In this document: piece after piece, positions 10,065-19,497 of the stretch
Position numbering within the stretch: the stretch's first letter is position 1
Layout: each line of letters opens with the position of its first letter
From: a bacterium D16-50
GTDB taxonomy: Bacteria; Bacillota; Clostridia; Lachnospirales; Lachnospiraceae
Assembly: GCA_003612485.1 (NCBI GenBank)
Contig: RAZA01000035.1
Span: forward strand, 1 to 39,771
Reading direction: 5' to 3'
Length of the DNA: 39,771 bases
Translations under genes and position numbers: made by a program
Notes under the pieces: model-generated
Seen by the model: only the letters and a program-made list of their open reading frames with translations
Told to the model about the DNA's origin: nothing
Database searches by the model: none

Positions 10065-10727
10065 ATGTTTTTACATTTGTTTCGGCGGCTTTCCGAGAGA
10101 AGAATGCGTGTCTGGCGCGGCCTGATGGAAAAGCATTATCAGGAAGTTTCGGCCATGTACCAGCAGATGCGTATCTGGCGGCATGATTACAAAAATCATC
10201 TTCAGGTGATGAAGGCGCATTTGGACATGGGAGAGTATCGGGAGCTGAACGATTATATCCTGAAGCTGGATCAGGAACTGGGCTGCGCGGGAGAGGTGAT
10301 TGACACGGGAAACAGAGTTCTGGACGCCTGCCTGAACGGCATGATCCACATGGCCAGAGCCAAGAGGATCGCGGTGAATGTAAAGGTGATTCTGCCGCCT
10401 GAGCTGTCCGTGGAGGAATACGATCTGTGCGTGCTGGTGGGCAATCTGCTGGACAATGCGGTGGAGGGCTGTGAGAGCCAGAAAGAAGGGGAAGACCGTT
10501 TTCTGCGTATATATATGGGTGTGGTCAAGGAGCAGCTGTATGTGTCGGTGGCCAATTCTCATGCTGTGCGGCTGCAGAAGGAGGGGGAGCGCTACCGCTC
10601 TACCAAGTCCTCCGGCAGGGGGCTTGGGCTGATGAGCATCGACCATATCGTGGCAAAATACCACGGACATATCAATCGGCAAAATGATGAAAGCATTTTC
10701 GCTACGGAGGTGTTGCTGCCTCTGTAG
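10065..10727 (+). CDS. GHKL sensor histidine kinase without membrane domain
   Basis: A 220-residue histidine kinase of the AgrC/CitA-like GHKL group. The phosphoacceptor is H40 in WRHDYKNHLQ. The N-box NLLDNAVEGC and the G-box GRGLGLMSI of the ATPase domain are present. AgrC-type kinases usually have six N-terminal transmembrane helices; here only about 38 basic, non-hydrophobic residues precede the H-box, so no membrane sensor is encoded. The GGGAGGG site before the ATG supports this start, and no upstream in-frame membrane segment was found. It pairs by position with the LytTR regulator upstream. Either it senses a cytosolic cue or partner, or it is a truncated descendant. Confidence 0.88.
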   Translation: MFLHLFRRLSERRMRVWRGLMEKHYQEVSAMYQQMRIWRHDYKNHLQVMKAHLDMGEYRELNDYILKLDQELGCAGEVIDTGNRVLDACLNGMIHMARAKRIAVNVKVILPPELSVEEYDLCVLVGNLLDNAVEGCESQKEGEDRFLRIYMGVVKEQLYVSVANSHAVRLQKEGERYRSTKSSGRGLGLMSIDHIVAKYHGHINRQNDESIFATEVLLPL

Positions 10728-10745
10728 CGTTTTTTTATCCCAATA

Positions 10746-10775
10746 GCAATTCAGGCTGCCACGGATACAGTTCAG
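10746..10775 (+). promoter_or_regulatory. Predicted LytTR operator upstream of the ABC exporter operon
   Basis: GCAATTCAG (10746-10754) and ACAGTTCAG (10767-10775) are direct repeats separated by exactly 12 bp. LytTR proteins bind two 9-bp direct repeats 12-13 bp apart, AgrA-like consensus [TA][AC][CA]GTTN[AG][TG]. The second repeat fits at all nine positions, the first at seven. It lies about 125 bp upstream of the ABC genes and just after the kinase gene. Confidence 0.6.
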
Positions 10776-10900
10776 GAATAATTTTTTCCTAAGAGAAAGA
10801 ATAATGGTATCATTGATCATGCGTAAATCAACTGGAGGGATATCAAGAGGCGGGAAAAACCGGGAACACAGCGGCGGGAAAGGCGGCAAGGAGAGCCAAG

Positions 10901-12808
10901 ATGAAAAAAGCGGTAAAGATGGAAGAGGCAATCAAAGCGGAAGAGACGGCAAAAAGAGAATACAGTATCTTCAATAATTACTGGTATTTATACAAGGGCT
11001 TTTTCCGAAACAGCAGATGGAACATACTTTTTGTTGTAATGATGCTTGTGGGCGGAGTGGGAGGCCCCTATGTAAATCTATATCTGGCAAAGACGGTTGT
11101 GTCGCTGGTGATGGAGGAAGTGTCCCTTGGACGTCTGGTGGGCACTTTGGCTTTGATGGAACTGGCGCATTTCCTATTGCGGACCATGGCGGAGGTGGGA
11201 CATGTACTGACCCAGAATCCCGGTTTGAAATACAGACATGTGCTGGAGGAGAGAGTGCTGAACAAGATGTGCCGCACGGCCTACAGCGATCTGGAGGATC
11301 CTGACTACAAAAGAAAAATAGAGCAGGCCAGACATCTGTATTTTCATTGGGATCGGGATGCCAGAGAATGTATCTGGTCCTCTATTGAGTTTTTGTGCTA
11401 TCTGATTATGATTCCTATCACATCGGGCTTGCTGTTTACACTGCACCCTGCGGCAGTAGCGGCCATGGCGGTGGGCACGTGGCTGCAGTATCAGGTGAGC
11501 AAGCGCCCGTTGGCCTGGGAGAAGAAGCATAGGGAATTCTGGCAGCCTCTGGAGATGAAGATTGAATACATCAGCCGGAAAGTGAGTGATTTCGGATATG
11601 TGAAGGATCTGCGGCTGTATGCGGCGGACAGATGGCTGATGGGCAAATACGGCAGTCTGCTGAAAGACCGTAGAATTTGGAAGAGACGGCAGATGAAACA
11701 CATGGTTGGGGCCAATGGCGCTGCCAGAGCGGTGCAGATGATGAGAGAGGGTGTGGTGTACGGCTTTTTGATCTGGGGTGTAATAGAGGGAAGGGTAGGG
11801 GCCGATGATTTTGTGCTGTATGTAGGTCTGGCGCTGTCCCTGAGCAGCACTTTGTCCCGGATAGCTGCCAAAATGAATTTCCTGAAGGAGAGCGAGCTTT
11901 CAATAGCGGATTATCGCAAGATGATGAGTATGCCGGATTCCCGAAGAAGAGAGCAGGGAACACCGCCGAAACTTCCTGAGGGAGAGGCTCCCGAAATTAC
12001 CTTTTCTCATGTGTCCTTCGCCTATCCGGGGGAGCGGGAGGATGTTCTGAAGGATGTGGATGTCAGGATACGGCCCGGAGAGAAAATTGCGCTGGTGGGA
12101 TGCAACGGCGCCGGAAAGACTACGCTGATCAAGCTGCTCTGCGGCATGTATGAGCCTACGGGAGGGGAGATTCTCTTGAACGGACAGCCGGCTTCCCGGT
12201 GGAATCTGGAGTCATGGTACAAGCTTTTTTCGGTGGTGTTTCAGGATATCGGCTTGCTGCCGGCCACCATTGTGGAGAACGTGGCTTGCTGCCGTCTGGA
12301 AGATGCGGACAGAGGGCGGGTGGAGGAATGTCTGGAGCGGGCAGGGCTGAAATCTCTGGTGGAAAGCCTGCCCCATGGAATGGACACCTATTTGCACAAG
12401 GAAATGTTTCGGGAGGGAATGAATTTGTCAGGAGGCGAGACCCAGAAGCTCTTGCTGGCCCGAGCCATCTATAGGGAGGCGCCCATTCTTGTGCTGGACG
12501 AACCTACGGCGGCGATGGATGCGATTGCCGAGAATAAGATGTATCTAAGGTACAATGAGTTGACTAAGGGGATGACTTCTTTGTTTATTTCTCACAGATT
12601 GTCCAGCACCCGCTTCTGCGACAGAATCCTGATGCTGGAGGGAGGCAGGATCGTGGAGCAGGGCAGCCACGAGGAGCTGATGGAGAAGAAGGGAGCCTAT
12701 TATCAGCTGTTTCAGGTTCAGAGCCATTATTATCAGAACGATAGGGCAGGGGAGTTTTCCTCAAAGATGGATCCTGCATGGGAGGTGAGCAGTTATGTCA
12801 GCGACTGA
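10901..12808 (+). CDS. ABC exporter subunit, fused membrane and ATPase domains (first of pair)
   Basis: A 635-residue half-transporter of the type IV (MsbA-like) exporter fold. The N-terminal ~330 residues carry hydrophobic segments; the C-terminal ATPase has Walker A GCNGAGKTT, signature LSGGETQ and Walker B ILVLDEPTAAMD, with a switch histidine in SLFISHRLSS. A GGAGAG site precedes the ATG. It overlaps the next transporter gene by 14 bp, so the two products probably form a heterodimer. Linkage to a LytTR/histidine-kinase pair suggests export of a peptide or a toxic compound. No peptidase-C39 domain is present, so leader-peptide cleavage is not indicated. Substrate unknown. Confidence 0.9.
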   Translation: MKKAVKMEEAIKAEETAKREYSIFNNYWYLYKGFFRNSRWNILFVVMMLVGGVGGPYVNLYLAKTVVSLVMEEVSLGRLVGTLALMELAHFLLRTMAEVGHVLTQNPGLKYRHVLEERVLNKMCRTAYSDLEDPDYKRKIEQARHLYFHWDRDARECIWSSIEFLCYLIMIPITSGLLFTLHPAAVAAMAVGTWLQYQVSKRPLAWEKKHREFWQPLEMKIEYISRKVSDFGYVKDLRLYAADRWLMGKYGSLLKDRRIWKRRQMKHMVGANGAARAVQMMREGVVYGFLIWGVIEGRVGADDFVLYVGLALSLSSTLSRIAAKMNFLKESELSIADYRKMMSMPDSRRREQGTPPKLPEGEAPEITFSHVSFAYPGEREDVLKDVDVRIRPGEKIALVGCNGAGKTTLIKLLCGMYEPTGGEILLNGQPASRWNLESWYKLFSVVFQDIGLLPATIVENVACCRLEDADRGRVEECLERAGLKSLVESLPHGMDTYLHKEMFREGMNLSGGETQKLLLARAIYREAPILVLDEPTAAMDAIAENKMYLRYNELTKGMTSLFISHRLSSTRFCDRILMLEGGRIVEQGSHEELMEKKGAYYQLFQVQSHYYQNDRAGEFSSKMDPAWEVSSYVSD

Positions 12809-14642
12809 AAAAACGCAAAAGAGAAGGCTTGGGAAGGTGCTTCGCATTTATCGGAGGGCCTTTGGACTGGTATGCAGGGAATCCGGCGGCTATACTGCGA
12901 TTCTGGTTGTGGAGAAGGTATTGGATACTTGTATGCCCTACTGGGATATCTGGTTCACCGCCAGACTTTTGGATGAAATATGGGGCGGCCGTTCCCCGAA
13001 GCTTCTGGTGCTGTATGCTTTTTTTCTGCTTGCGGGAAATCTTGCGCTGACTTTTCTTGGACAATTCCTGAATGCCATGGAGGGCCAGAAGCGGTTCGAG
13101 TTCTCCCAGAAGGAGAACATGATATTTACCAAAAAGATCATGGAGCTTGACTATAGTCTGCTGGAGGAAGAGAAGATCCATGAGCTTTACAAGCGGGTAG
13201 TGCGGGAGACCTTCAACGACGGGAAGAATCTGGAGACTTTGCAGAGGAGCCTGCCTTTGCTGATTGGCTGTCTGGCCGGCATAGGACTTTCCGTGGCTAT
13301 GGCCTGGGAGTTTGTGTTGAAGATGGGGGACTTTGGCTTTTTGATGGTTCTGTTCGTGCTGCTGACCGCAGGAGGTATCTGGGTCAGTGCCAGATGCGGG
13401 GCGGCGGTGAGCAGGATATGGCTGGAATGCAATAGGTCCATCAGCGAGAACTGTGTTCAGAGGGATGGATATCTGGAATATTTCAGTCAATATGAACGGG
13501 GAAAGGAAATCCGTATTTATCAGATCGGGAGGCTCATGATTGACAGACTGCTGTCAACGCATTATTTTAACGATCGGGCACTGGACAGACGGGCCCATAG
13601 GGGAGTGCCTATTTGGATCCTATCGAAATTTGCGGAGGAGGCTACGGTGGCTCTGACCTACGGACTGACCGGGTTTGCGGCGCTGGCCGGCAGGATCACT
13701 TTGGGCAGCATGACCCAGTATAACCGCAGCATTGGGGGATTCATCCAGAATATGCGGTTCGGCTGGGCCAGTTTAGTGGAGCTGTGGTTCAACGCGGAAT
13801 ATCTGGAGCGGTATTTTGAGTTTCTGGACACCCCCAGCCGGATGCACAAGGGCTGCCTGCCGGTGGAGAAACGGGTGGACGGGGACTATAGGATCAAGTT
13901 CGAGCATGTGTCCTTCCGGTATCCCGGCAGTGAGAAATATGCTCTCAAGGACATTGACATGGAGTTCCGGGTGGGGGAGAAGATGGCTGTAGTAGGCATG
14001 AACGGCAGCGGAAAGTCCACTTTTATCAAGCTGCTGTGCCGCCTTTACGATCCCACGGAGGGAACTATCTACATGAACGGCATCGATATCCGCCGCTATG
14101 ATTATCAGGAGTACCTGAGTCTGTTCTCCGTGGTGTTTCAGGATTTCAAGCTGTTTTCCTTCACGCTGGGGGAAAACGTGGCGGTTGCCGAGGACTACGC
14201 GCAGGAGGCCGTGGAGGAAGCCCTTTGCAAGGCAGGCATGGGGGAGTTTCTCAAAGCCCATGAAAAGCATTTGTCCACAGTGCTGTACCGGGATTTCGAT
14301 AAGGACGGGGTGGAGGTCTCCGGCGGAGAGGCCCAGAAGATCGCTTTGGCCAGAGCCGTGTGCAAGGGCGCTCCCTTCGTATTGCTGGACGAGCCCACGG
14401 CGGCGCTGGACCCGCTGGCAGAATATGAAATCTATAGAAGATTCAACGAGCTGGTGGCGGACCGTACCACGGTGTACATTTCCCATAGGATGTCTTCCTG
14501 CAGGTTCTGCGGGGACATAGCCGTGTTTCACCAAGGCCGGATGGTACAGAGGGGAAACCACGAGTCCCTGATGGCCGATCAGTCGGGCAAGTACTATGAA
14601 CTCTGGACATCTCAGGCGCAGTATTATCAGAAGGAAAAATAA
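12795..14642 (+). CDS. ABC exporter subunit, fused membrane and ATPase domains (second of pair)
   Basis: A 615-residue half-transporter like its neighbour. Hydrophobic segments occupy the first ~320 residues. The ATPase domain has Walker A GMNGSGKST, signature VSGGEAQK and Walker B FVLLDEPTAALD, with YISHRMSS as the switch region. The start lies inside the end of the preceding gene, with GGGAGGTGAGC as ribosome binding site, which implies translational coupling and a heterodimer. Ends 3 bp before the -35 region of the ribosomal-protein promoter, marking the end of the accessory block. Confidence 0.9.
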   Translation: MSATEKTQKRRLGKVLRIYRRAFGLVCRESGGYTAILVVEKVLDTCMPYWDIWFTARLLDEIWGGRSPKLLVLYAFFLLAGNLALTFLGQFLNAMEGQKRFEFSQKENMIFTKKIMELDYSLLEEEKIHELYKRVVRETFNDGKNLETLQRSLPLLIGCLAGIGLSVAMAWEFVLKMGDFGFLMVLFVLLTAGGIWVSARCGAAVSRIWLECNRSISENCVQRDGYLEYFSQYERGKEIRIYQIGRLMIDRLLSTHYFNDRALDRRAHRGVPIWILSKFAEEATVALTYGLTGFAALAGRITLGSMTQYNRSIGGFIQNMRFGWASLVELWFNAEYLERYFEFLDTPSRMHKGCLPVEKRVDGDYRIKFEHVSFRYPGSEKYALKDIDMEFRVGEKMAVVGMNGSGKSTFIKLLCRLYDPTEGTIYMNGIDIRRYDYQEYLSLFSVVFQDFKLFSFTLGENVAVAEDYAQEAVEEALCKAGMGEFLKAHEKHLSTVLYRDFDKDGVEVSGGEAQKIALARAVCKGAPFVLLDEPTAALDPLAEYEIYRRFNELVADRTTVYISHRMSSCRFCGDIAVFHQGRMVQRGNHESLMADQSGKYYELWTSQAQYYQKEK

Positions 14643-14645
14643 TGG

Positions 14646-14674
14646 TTGACAACACATTCTCAAGCAACTATAAT
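14646..14674 (+). promoter_or_regulatory. Consensus promoter of rpsL-rpsG-fusA
   Basis: TTGACA (14646-14651) and TATAAT (14669-14674) with a 17-bp spacer: both hexamers are perfect consensus. It starts 3 bp after the ABC gene and gives a leader of roughly 110 nt before rpsL. It explains how the str operon stays strongly expressed although separated from rpoBC by the accessory block. Confidence 0.85.
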
Positions 14675-14790
14675 GTAAAGGCGTGCGTGAGGATGTGTTT
14701 TTTTAATGCATGTATCTGCAGTGCCGAAAATGCACTTCCAAGGCGCAGGCAAAGGCAAAGCAATCAAATTTCAGAAAGAGGTGAAACAGA

Positions 14791-15213
14791 ATGCCAACAT
14801 TTAACCAGTTAGTAAGAAAGGGACGTAAGACTTCCGCAAAGAAGTCCACTGCACCTGCTCTGCAGAAGGGGTACAATTCTCTTCACAAGAAGGCGACGGA
14901 TGCGTCTGCTCCCCAGAAGCGCGGCGTGTGCACTGCTGTCAAGACAGCTACCCCCAAAAAGCCTAACTCCGCTCTCAGAAAGATTGCCAGAGTGCGTCTT
15001 TCCAACGGAATCGAAGTAACCAGCTACATCCCCGGCGAAGGGCACAATCTGCAGGAGCACAGCGTGGTGCTGATCCGCGGCGGCAGGGTGAAGGACCTGC
15101 CCGGTACCAGATATCATATTATCCGTGGTACTTTGGACACCGCAGGCGTTGCGAACCGTAAGCAGGCTCGTTCCAAGTACGGTGCGAAGAGGCCTAAGGC
15201 TGGAAAGAAGTAA
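14791..15213 (+). CDS. rpsL: 30S ribosomal protein S12
   Basis: Decoding-centre protein of the small ribosomal subunit, 140 residues. The conserved TPKKPNSALRK and GRVKDLPGTRYH segments are intact. The lysines corresponding to the classic streptomycin-resistance positions are wild type in both loops. An AGAGGTGAAA site precedes the ATG. First gene of the rpsL-rpsG-fusA operon. Confidence 0.98.
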   Translation: MPTFNQLVRKGRKTSAKKSTAPALQKGYNSLHKKATDASAPQKRGVCTAVKTATPKKPNSALRKIARVRLSNGIEVTSYIPGEGHNLQEHSVVLIRGGRVKDLPGTRYHIIRGTLDTAGVANRKQARSKYGAKRPKAGKK

Positions 15214-15361
15214 GGGGTAGGAGTACCACAAAACGAAACTAAGAAAGTGTTGGAATTCTGTCATGCAGATAAACAGCGCGAACACTTGGGGAAACACTTG
15301 TGAGTACCGATGAATTATTGAACAGCGGCGCAAGCTGCAAAATGATAAGGAGGGAAGAACC

Positions 15362-15832
15362 GTGCCACGTAAAGGACATGTTCAAAAAAGAGATGTATTA
15401 GCGGATCCTTTATACAATAGCAAGATCGTGACGAAGCTTGTCAACAACATCATGTATGACGGCAAGAAGAGCGTTGCGCAGAAGATTGTATACGGTGCAT
15501 TCGAAAAGGTAGAGGCCAAGTCCGGCAAGCCCGCTCTGGAGGTATTTGAGGCGGCAATGAACAACCTCATGCCCGTTCTGGAGGTTAAGGCCCGTCGTGT
15601 CGGCGGCGCTACCTATCAGGTGCCTATCGAGGTCAGGGCTGAGAGACGTCAGGCTCTGGCGCTCCGCTGGCTGACCACCTTCTCCCGCAAGAGAAGCGAG
15701 AAGACCATGGTGGACAGACTGGCGAACGAGATTCTTGACGCATCCAATAACACGGGTTCCGCAGTCAAGAGGAAAGAAGATATGCACAAGATGGCAGAGG
15801 CGAACAAAGCGTTTGCGCACTACAGATTCTAG
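15362..15832 (+). CDS. rpsG: 30S ribosomal protein S7
   Basis: Small-subunit head protein that nucleates 16S rRNA 3' domain assembly; 156 residues, usual length. Starts with GTG (MPRKGHVQKR) behind a strong AAGGAGGG site. The 148-bp gap after rpsL holds no obvious gene. The RRVGGATYQVPIEV motif and the C-terminal HKMAEANKAFAHYRF are typical. Confidence 0.98.
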   Translation: MPRKGHVQKRDVLADPLYNSKIVTKLVNNIMYDGKKSVAQKIVYGAFEKVEAKSGKPALEVFEAAMNNLMPVLEVKARRVGGATYQVPIEVRAERRQALALRWLTTFSRKRSEKTMVDRLANEILDASNNTGSAVKRKEDMHKMAEANKAFAHYRF

Positions 15833-15894
15833 TAGGGGTGAAAATGCCTCTGTGATATTCTTCTGTTCTAAAATATATATAGGAGGAAAAAATC

Positions 15895-18057
15895 TTGGCT
15901 GGAAGAGAATATCCGTTAGAGAGAACCAGAAATATCGGGATCATGGCTCATATCGACGCAGGCAAAACCACGTTGACAGAGCGCATCTTGTATTATACTG
16001 GTGTGAACTACAAGATCGGTGACACTCACGAAGGCACTGCCACCATGGACTGGATGGAGCAGGAGCAGGAGAGAGGAATCACCATTACGTCAGCTGCTAC
16101 GACCTGCCATTGGACATTGGAAAAAGAGACGAAGGCCATGCCCGATGCGCCGGAGCATCGTATCAATATTATCGACACTCCCGGCCACGTGGATTTCACC
16201 GTGGAGGTGGAGCGTTCTCTTCGCGTGCTGGATGGCGCTGTAGGCGTCTTCTGCGCAAAGGGAGGCGTTGAGCCCCAGTCTGAAAACGTCTGGCGTCAGG
16301 CAGACACCTACAACGTGCCCCGTATGGCTTTCATCAACAAGATGGACATTCTGGGAGCGAACTTTTACGGCGCGGTAGAGCAGATCAGAACGAGGCTTGG
16401 CAAGAACGCCATCATGCTGCAGCTGCCCATCGGAAAAGAAGACGAGTTCAAAGGTATCATCGACTTGTTCGAGATGAAGGCTTATATCTACAACGACGAC
16501 AAGGGAGACGATATTACTGTCACCGAGGATCTGGGGGACATGCAGGAAGATGCAGAGCTGTACCGTTCGGAGATGGTAGAGAAGATCTGTGAGCTCGACG
16601 ACGATCTGACCATGATGTATCTGGAGGGCGAGGAGCCTTCTGTTGAAGAGATGAAAAAGGTTCTGCGCAGGGCTACTTGCGAATGTACGGCCGTGCCGGT
16701 GTGCTGCGGATCCGCATACCGCAACAAGGGCGTGCAGAAGCTGCTGGATGCGATTCTGGAGTATATGCCTGCCCCCACGGACATTCCTGCTATCAAGGGT
16801 GTGGATCAGGAGGGCAATGAGATCGAAAGGCACGCTTCGGATGATGAGCCCTTCGCCGCTCTGGCATTCAAGATTATGACGGATCCCTTCGTGGGAAAGC
16901 TGGCGTTCTTCCGTGTGTATTCCGGAACCATGAATTCAGGTTCCTATGTGCTGAATGCCACCAAGGACAAGAAGGAGCGCGTGGGCCGTATTCTGCAGAT
17001 GCATGCAAACAAGCGTGCAGAGCTGGATAAGGTGTATTCCGGCGATATCGCCGCGGCAGTGGGCTTCAAGCTCACCACCACCGGCGACACCATCTGCGAT
17101 GAGCAGCATCCCGTGATTCTGGAGTCCATGGAATTCCCCGAGCCCGTTATCGAGCTGGCTATCGAGCCTAAGACCAAGGCCGGTCAGGGCAAGATGGGCG
17201 AGGCGCTTGCGAAGCTGGCGGAGGAGGATCCTACCTTCCGCGCCCATACCAATCAGGAGACGGGCCAGACCATCATCGCAGGCATGGGCGAGCTCCATCT
17301 GGAGATCATCGTGGACCGTCTGCTGAGAGAGTTCAAGGTGGAAGCCAATGTGGGCGCTCCTCAGGTTGCATACAAGGAAGCATTCACCAAGGCGGTGGAA
17401 GTGGATTCCAAGTACGCCAAGCAGTCCGGCGGACGTGGACAGTACGGACACTGTAAGGTTAAGTTTGAGCCCATGGAGGCAAACTGTGAGAAGTTCGAGT
17501 TTGATTCCAAGGCCAATATCCTGATCAATGAGCCTCCCGTGCTGCTGTACGAAACCACAGTGGTGGGCGGTGCCATTCCGAAGGAATATATTCCTGCGGT
17601 AGGCGAAGGCATCAGAGAGGCTATGGATGCAGGTATTCTGGGCGGGTTCCCCGTTTTGGGCGTCCATGCCAACGTGTACGACGGCACCTATCATGAGGTA
17701 GACTCTTCCGAGATGGCGTTCCACATCGCCGGTTCCATGGCGTTCAAGGAAGCCATGCAGAAGGCAAGCCCTGTGCTGCTGGAGCCTATCATGAAGGTGG
17801 AAGTCACCATGCCTGAGGAGTATATGGGCGACGTCATCGGGGATCTGAATTCCCGCCGTGGCCGAGTAGAAGGCATGGATGATATCGGAGGCGGAAAGAT
17901 AGTAAAGGCTTACGTTCCCCTTGCGGAGATGTTCGGCTACGCCACCGACCTGCGTTCCAGAACGCAGGGCCGCGGAAACTACTCCATGTTCTTTGAAAAG
18001 TACGAGCCTGTGCCGAAAAACGTGCAGGAGAAGGTGCTGGCAGCGAAGAAGGGCTGA
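15895..18057 (+). CDS. fusA: Elongation factor G
   Basis: Translocation GTPase of protein synthesis, 720 residues. Starts with TTG (MAGREYPLERTRN) at correct spacing from an AGGAGG at 15881. GTPase motifs AHIDAGKTT, DTPGHVDF and NKMD are present, followed by the usual domains II to V (RGRVEGMDD near the C terminus). It is slightly longer than the common ~695 residues because of an insertion of about a dozen residues (TLEKETKAMPDAPE) just before the switch II region. Position in the str operon supports the canonical factor rather than a TetM-type protection protein. Confidence 0.97.
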   Translation: MAGREYPLERTRNIGIMAHIDAGKTTLTERILYYTGVNYKIGDTHEGTATMDWMEQEQERGITITSAATTCHWTLEKETKAMPDAPEHRINIIDTPGHVDFTVEVERSLRVLDGAVGVFCAKGGVEPQSENVWRQADTYNVPRMAFINKMDILGANFYGAVEQIRTRLGKNAIMLQLPIGKEDEFKGIIDLFEMKAYIYNDDKGDDITVTEDLGDMQEDAELYRSEMVEKICELDDDLTMMYLEGEEPSVEEMKKVLRRATCECTAVPVCCGSAYRNKGVQKLLDAILEYMPAPTDIPAIKGVDQEGNEIERHASDDEPFAALAFKIMTDPFVGKLAFFRVYSGTMNSGSYVLNATKDKKERVGRILQMHANKRAELDKVYSGDIAAAVGFKLTTTGDTICDEQHPVILESMEFPEPVIELAIEPKTKAGQGKMGEALAKLAEEDPTFRAHTNQETGQTIIAGMGELHLEIIVDRLLREFKVEANVGAPQVAYKEAFTKAVEVDSKYAKQSGGRGQYGHCKVKFEPMEANCEKFEFDSKANILINEPPVLLYETTVVGGAIPKEYIPAVGEGIREAMDAGILGGFPVLGVHANVYDGTYHEVDSSEMAFHIAGSMAFKEAMQKASPVLLEPIMKVEVTMPEEYMGDVIGDLNSRRGRVEGMDDIGGGKIVKAYVPLAEMFGYATDLRSRTQGRGNYSMFFEKYEPVPKNVQEKVLAAKKG

Positions 18058-18104
18058 AAAAAGCCTTAAATTACTAAATTATGCCGGTATTCTTTAAAAA
18101 TGAC

Positions 18105-18133
18105 TTGAAAAACCTCAGGTTATTGACTATAAT
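18105..18133 (+). promoter_or_regulatory. Promoter of tuf
   Basis: TTGAAA (18105-18110) and TATAAT (18128-18133) with a 17-bp spacer. Gives tuf its own transcript with a leader of about 170 nt. Confidence 0.75.
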
Positions 18134-18152
18134 AAGAGGCAAGGTCAGCTTT

Positions 18153-18240
18153 CGGCCATGAAGGCGCTTCTTTAGCGCCGTGGCCGGGTGCAGAATCGGT
18201 TTATAGTCATTCCGCTGCCGTGAAAGAGACGGCCGGAATG
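18153..18240 (+). other. Two stable hairpins in the tuf leader
   Basis: First hairpin: CGGCCA (18153-18158) with TGGCCG (18181-18186), enclosing GGCGCT/AGCGCC. Second: CATTCCG (18208-18214) with CGGAATG (18234-18240), enclosing GCCGT/ACGGC. Neither is followed by a T-run. They may stabilise the highly expressed tuf mRNA or act in regulation. Confidence 0.5.
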
Positions 18241-18309
18241 CCGGGCGCTAAGCTGCGCTTGGCGAAAGAAAAGGAACACATTGTTTATCATTAAAGGAGG
18301 ACTTTAATA

Positions 18310-19497
18310 ATGGCTAAAGCTAAATTTGAAAGAACTAAGCCCCATTGTAACATTGGTACCATCGGCCACGTTGACCATGGTAAGACCACTCTGACCGCTG
18401 CTATCACCAAGACCCTGAACGTAAGGCTTGGCACCGGCGAGGCTGTTGCATTCGATATGATCGACAAGGCTCCCGAAGAGAGAGAGCGTGGAATCACCAT
18501 CTCTACCGCACACGTAGAGTATGAGACCGAGAAGAGGCACTACGCTCATGTGGACTGCCCCGGCCATGCTGACTATGTAAAGAACATGATCACCGGTGCT
18601 GCTCAGATGGACGGCGCAATTCTGGTGGTTGCCGCTACCGACGGCGTTATGGCACAGACCAAGGAGCACATCCTTCTGTCCCGTCAGGTAGGCGTTCCTT
18701 ATATCGTAGTATTCATGAACAAGTGCGACATGGTAGACGATCCCGAGCTGCTGGAGCTGGTTGAGATGGAGATCACCGAGCAGCTGGAGGAGTACGAGTT
18801 CACCGACTGCCCTATCATTCAGGGTTCCGCACTGAAGGCTCTGGAGGATCCCAACAGCGAGTGGGGCGACAAGGTTCTGGAGCTTATGAGCACGGTTGAC
18901 GAGTATATTCCTGATCCTGAGCGTGATACCGACAAGCCTTTCCTTATGCCTGTTGAGGACGTGTTCACCATTACCGGACGTGGTACTGTTGCTACCGGTC
19001 GTGTGGAGCGCGGCACCCTGAAGCTGAACGAGGAAGTTGAGATCGTCGGTATCAAGGAGGAGACCAAGAAGACCGTTGTTACCGGTATCGAGATGTTCCG
19101 CAAGATGCTTGATCAGGCTCAGGCTGGCGACAACATCGGCGCTCTGCTGCGTGGCGTTCAGAGAACCGAGATCGAGAGAGGTCAGGTTCTGTCCAAGCCC
19201 GGCACCGTTACCTGCCACAAGAAGTTCACCGCTCAGGTGTACGTACTGACCAAGGACGAGGGCGGCCGTCATACTCCTTTCTTCAACAACTATCGTCCTC
19301 AGTTCTACTTCAGAACGACGGATGTTACCGGCGTATGCAACCTGCCTGCTGGAACCGAGATGTGCGTGCCTGGCGACAACGTTGAGATGACCATCGAGCT
19401 GATTCATCCCATCGCTATGGAGCAGGGACTTACGTTCGCTATCCGTGAGGGTGGCAGGACTGTTGGTTCAGGTCGTGTGGCTACGATCGTAGAGTAA
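18310..19497 (+). CDS. tuf: Elongation factor Tu
   Basis: Aminoacyl-tRNA delivery GTPase, 395 residues. GHVDHGKTT, DCPGHADYVKNM and NKCD motifs are visible, and all three domains are complete. AAAGGAGGA precedes the ATG. Its last 17 codons and stop (19444-19497) are one of three copies of a 54-bp module in the window. They form the left attachment site of a tandem array of mobile elements, so the final codons of this gene may have been supplied by an element. The encoded protein end (REGGRTVGSGRVATIVE) is normal. Confidence 0.98.
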   Translation: MAKAKFERTKPHCNIGTIGHVDHGKTTLTAAITKTLNVRLGTGEAVAFDMIDKAPEERERGITISTAHVEYETEKRHYAHVDCPGHADYVKNMITGAAQMDGAILVVAATDGVMAQTKEHILLSRQVGVPYIVVFMNKCDMVDDPELLELVEMEITEQLEEYEFTDCPIIQGSALKALEDPNSEWGDKVLELMSTVDEYIPDPERDTDKPFLMPVEDVFTITGRGTVATGRVERGTLKLNEEVEIVGIKEETKKTVVTGIEMFRKMLDQAQAGDNIGALLRGVQRTEIERGQVLSKPGTVTCHKKFTAQVYVLTKDEGGRHTPFFNNYRPQFYFRTTDVTGVCNLPAGTEMCVPGDNVEMTIELIHPIAMEQGLTFAIREGGRTVGSGRVATIVE

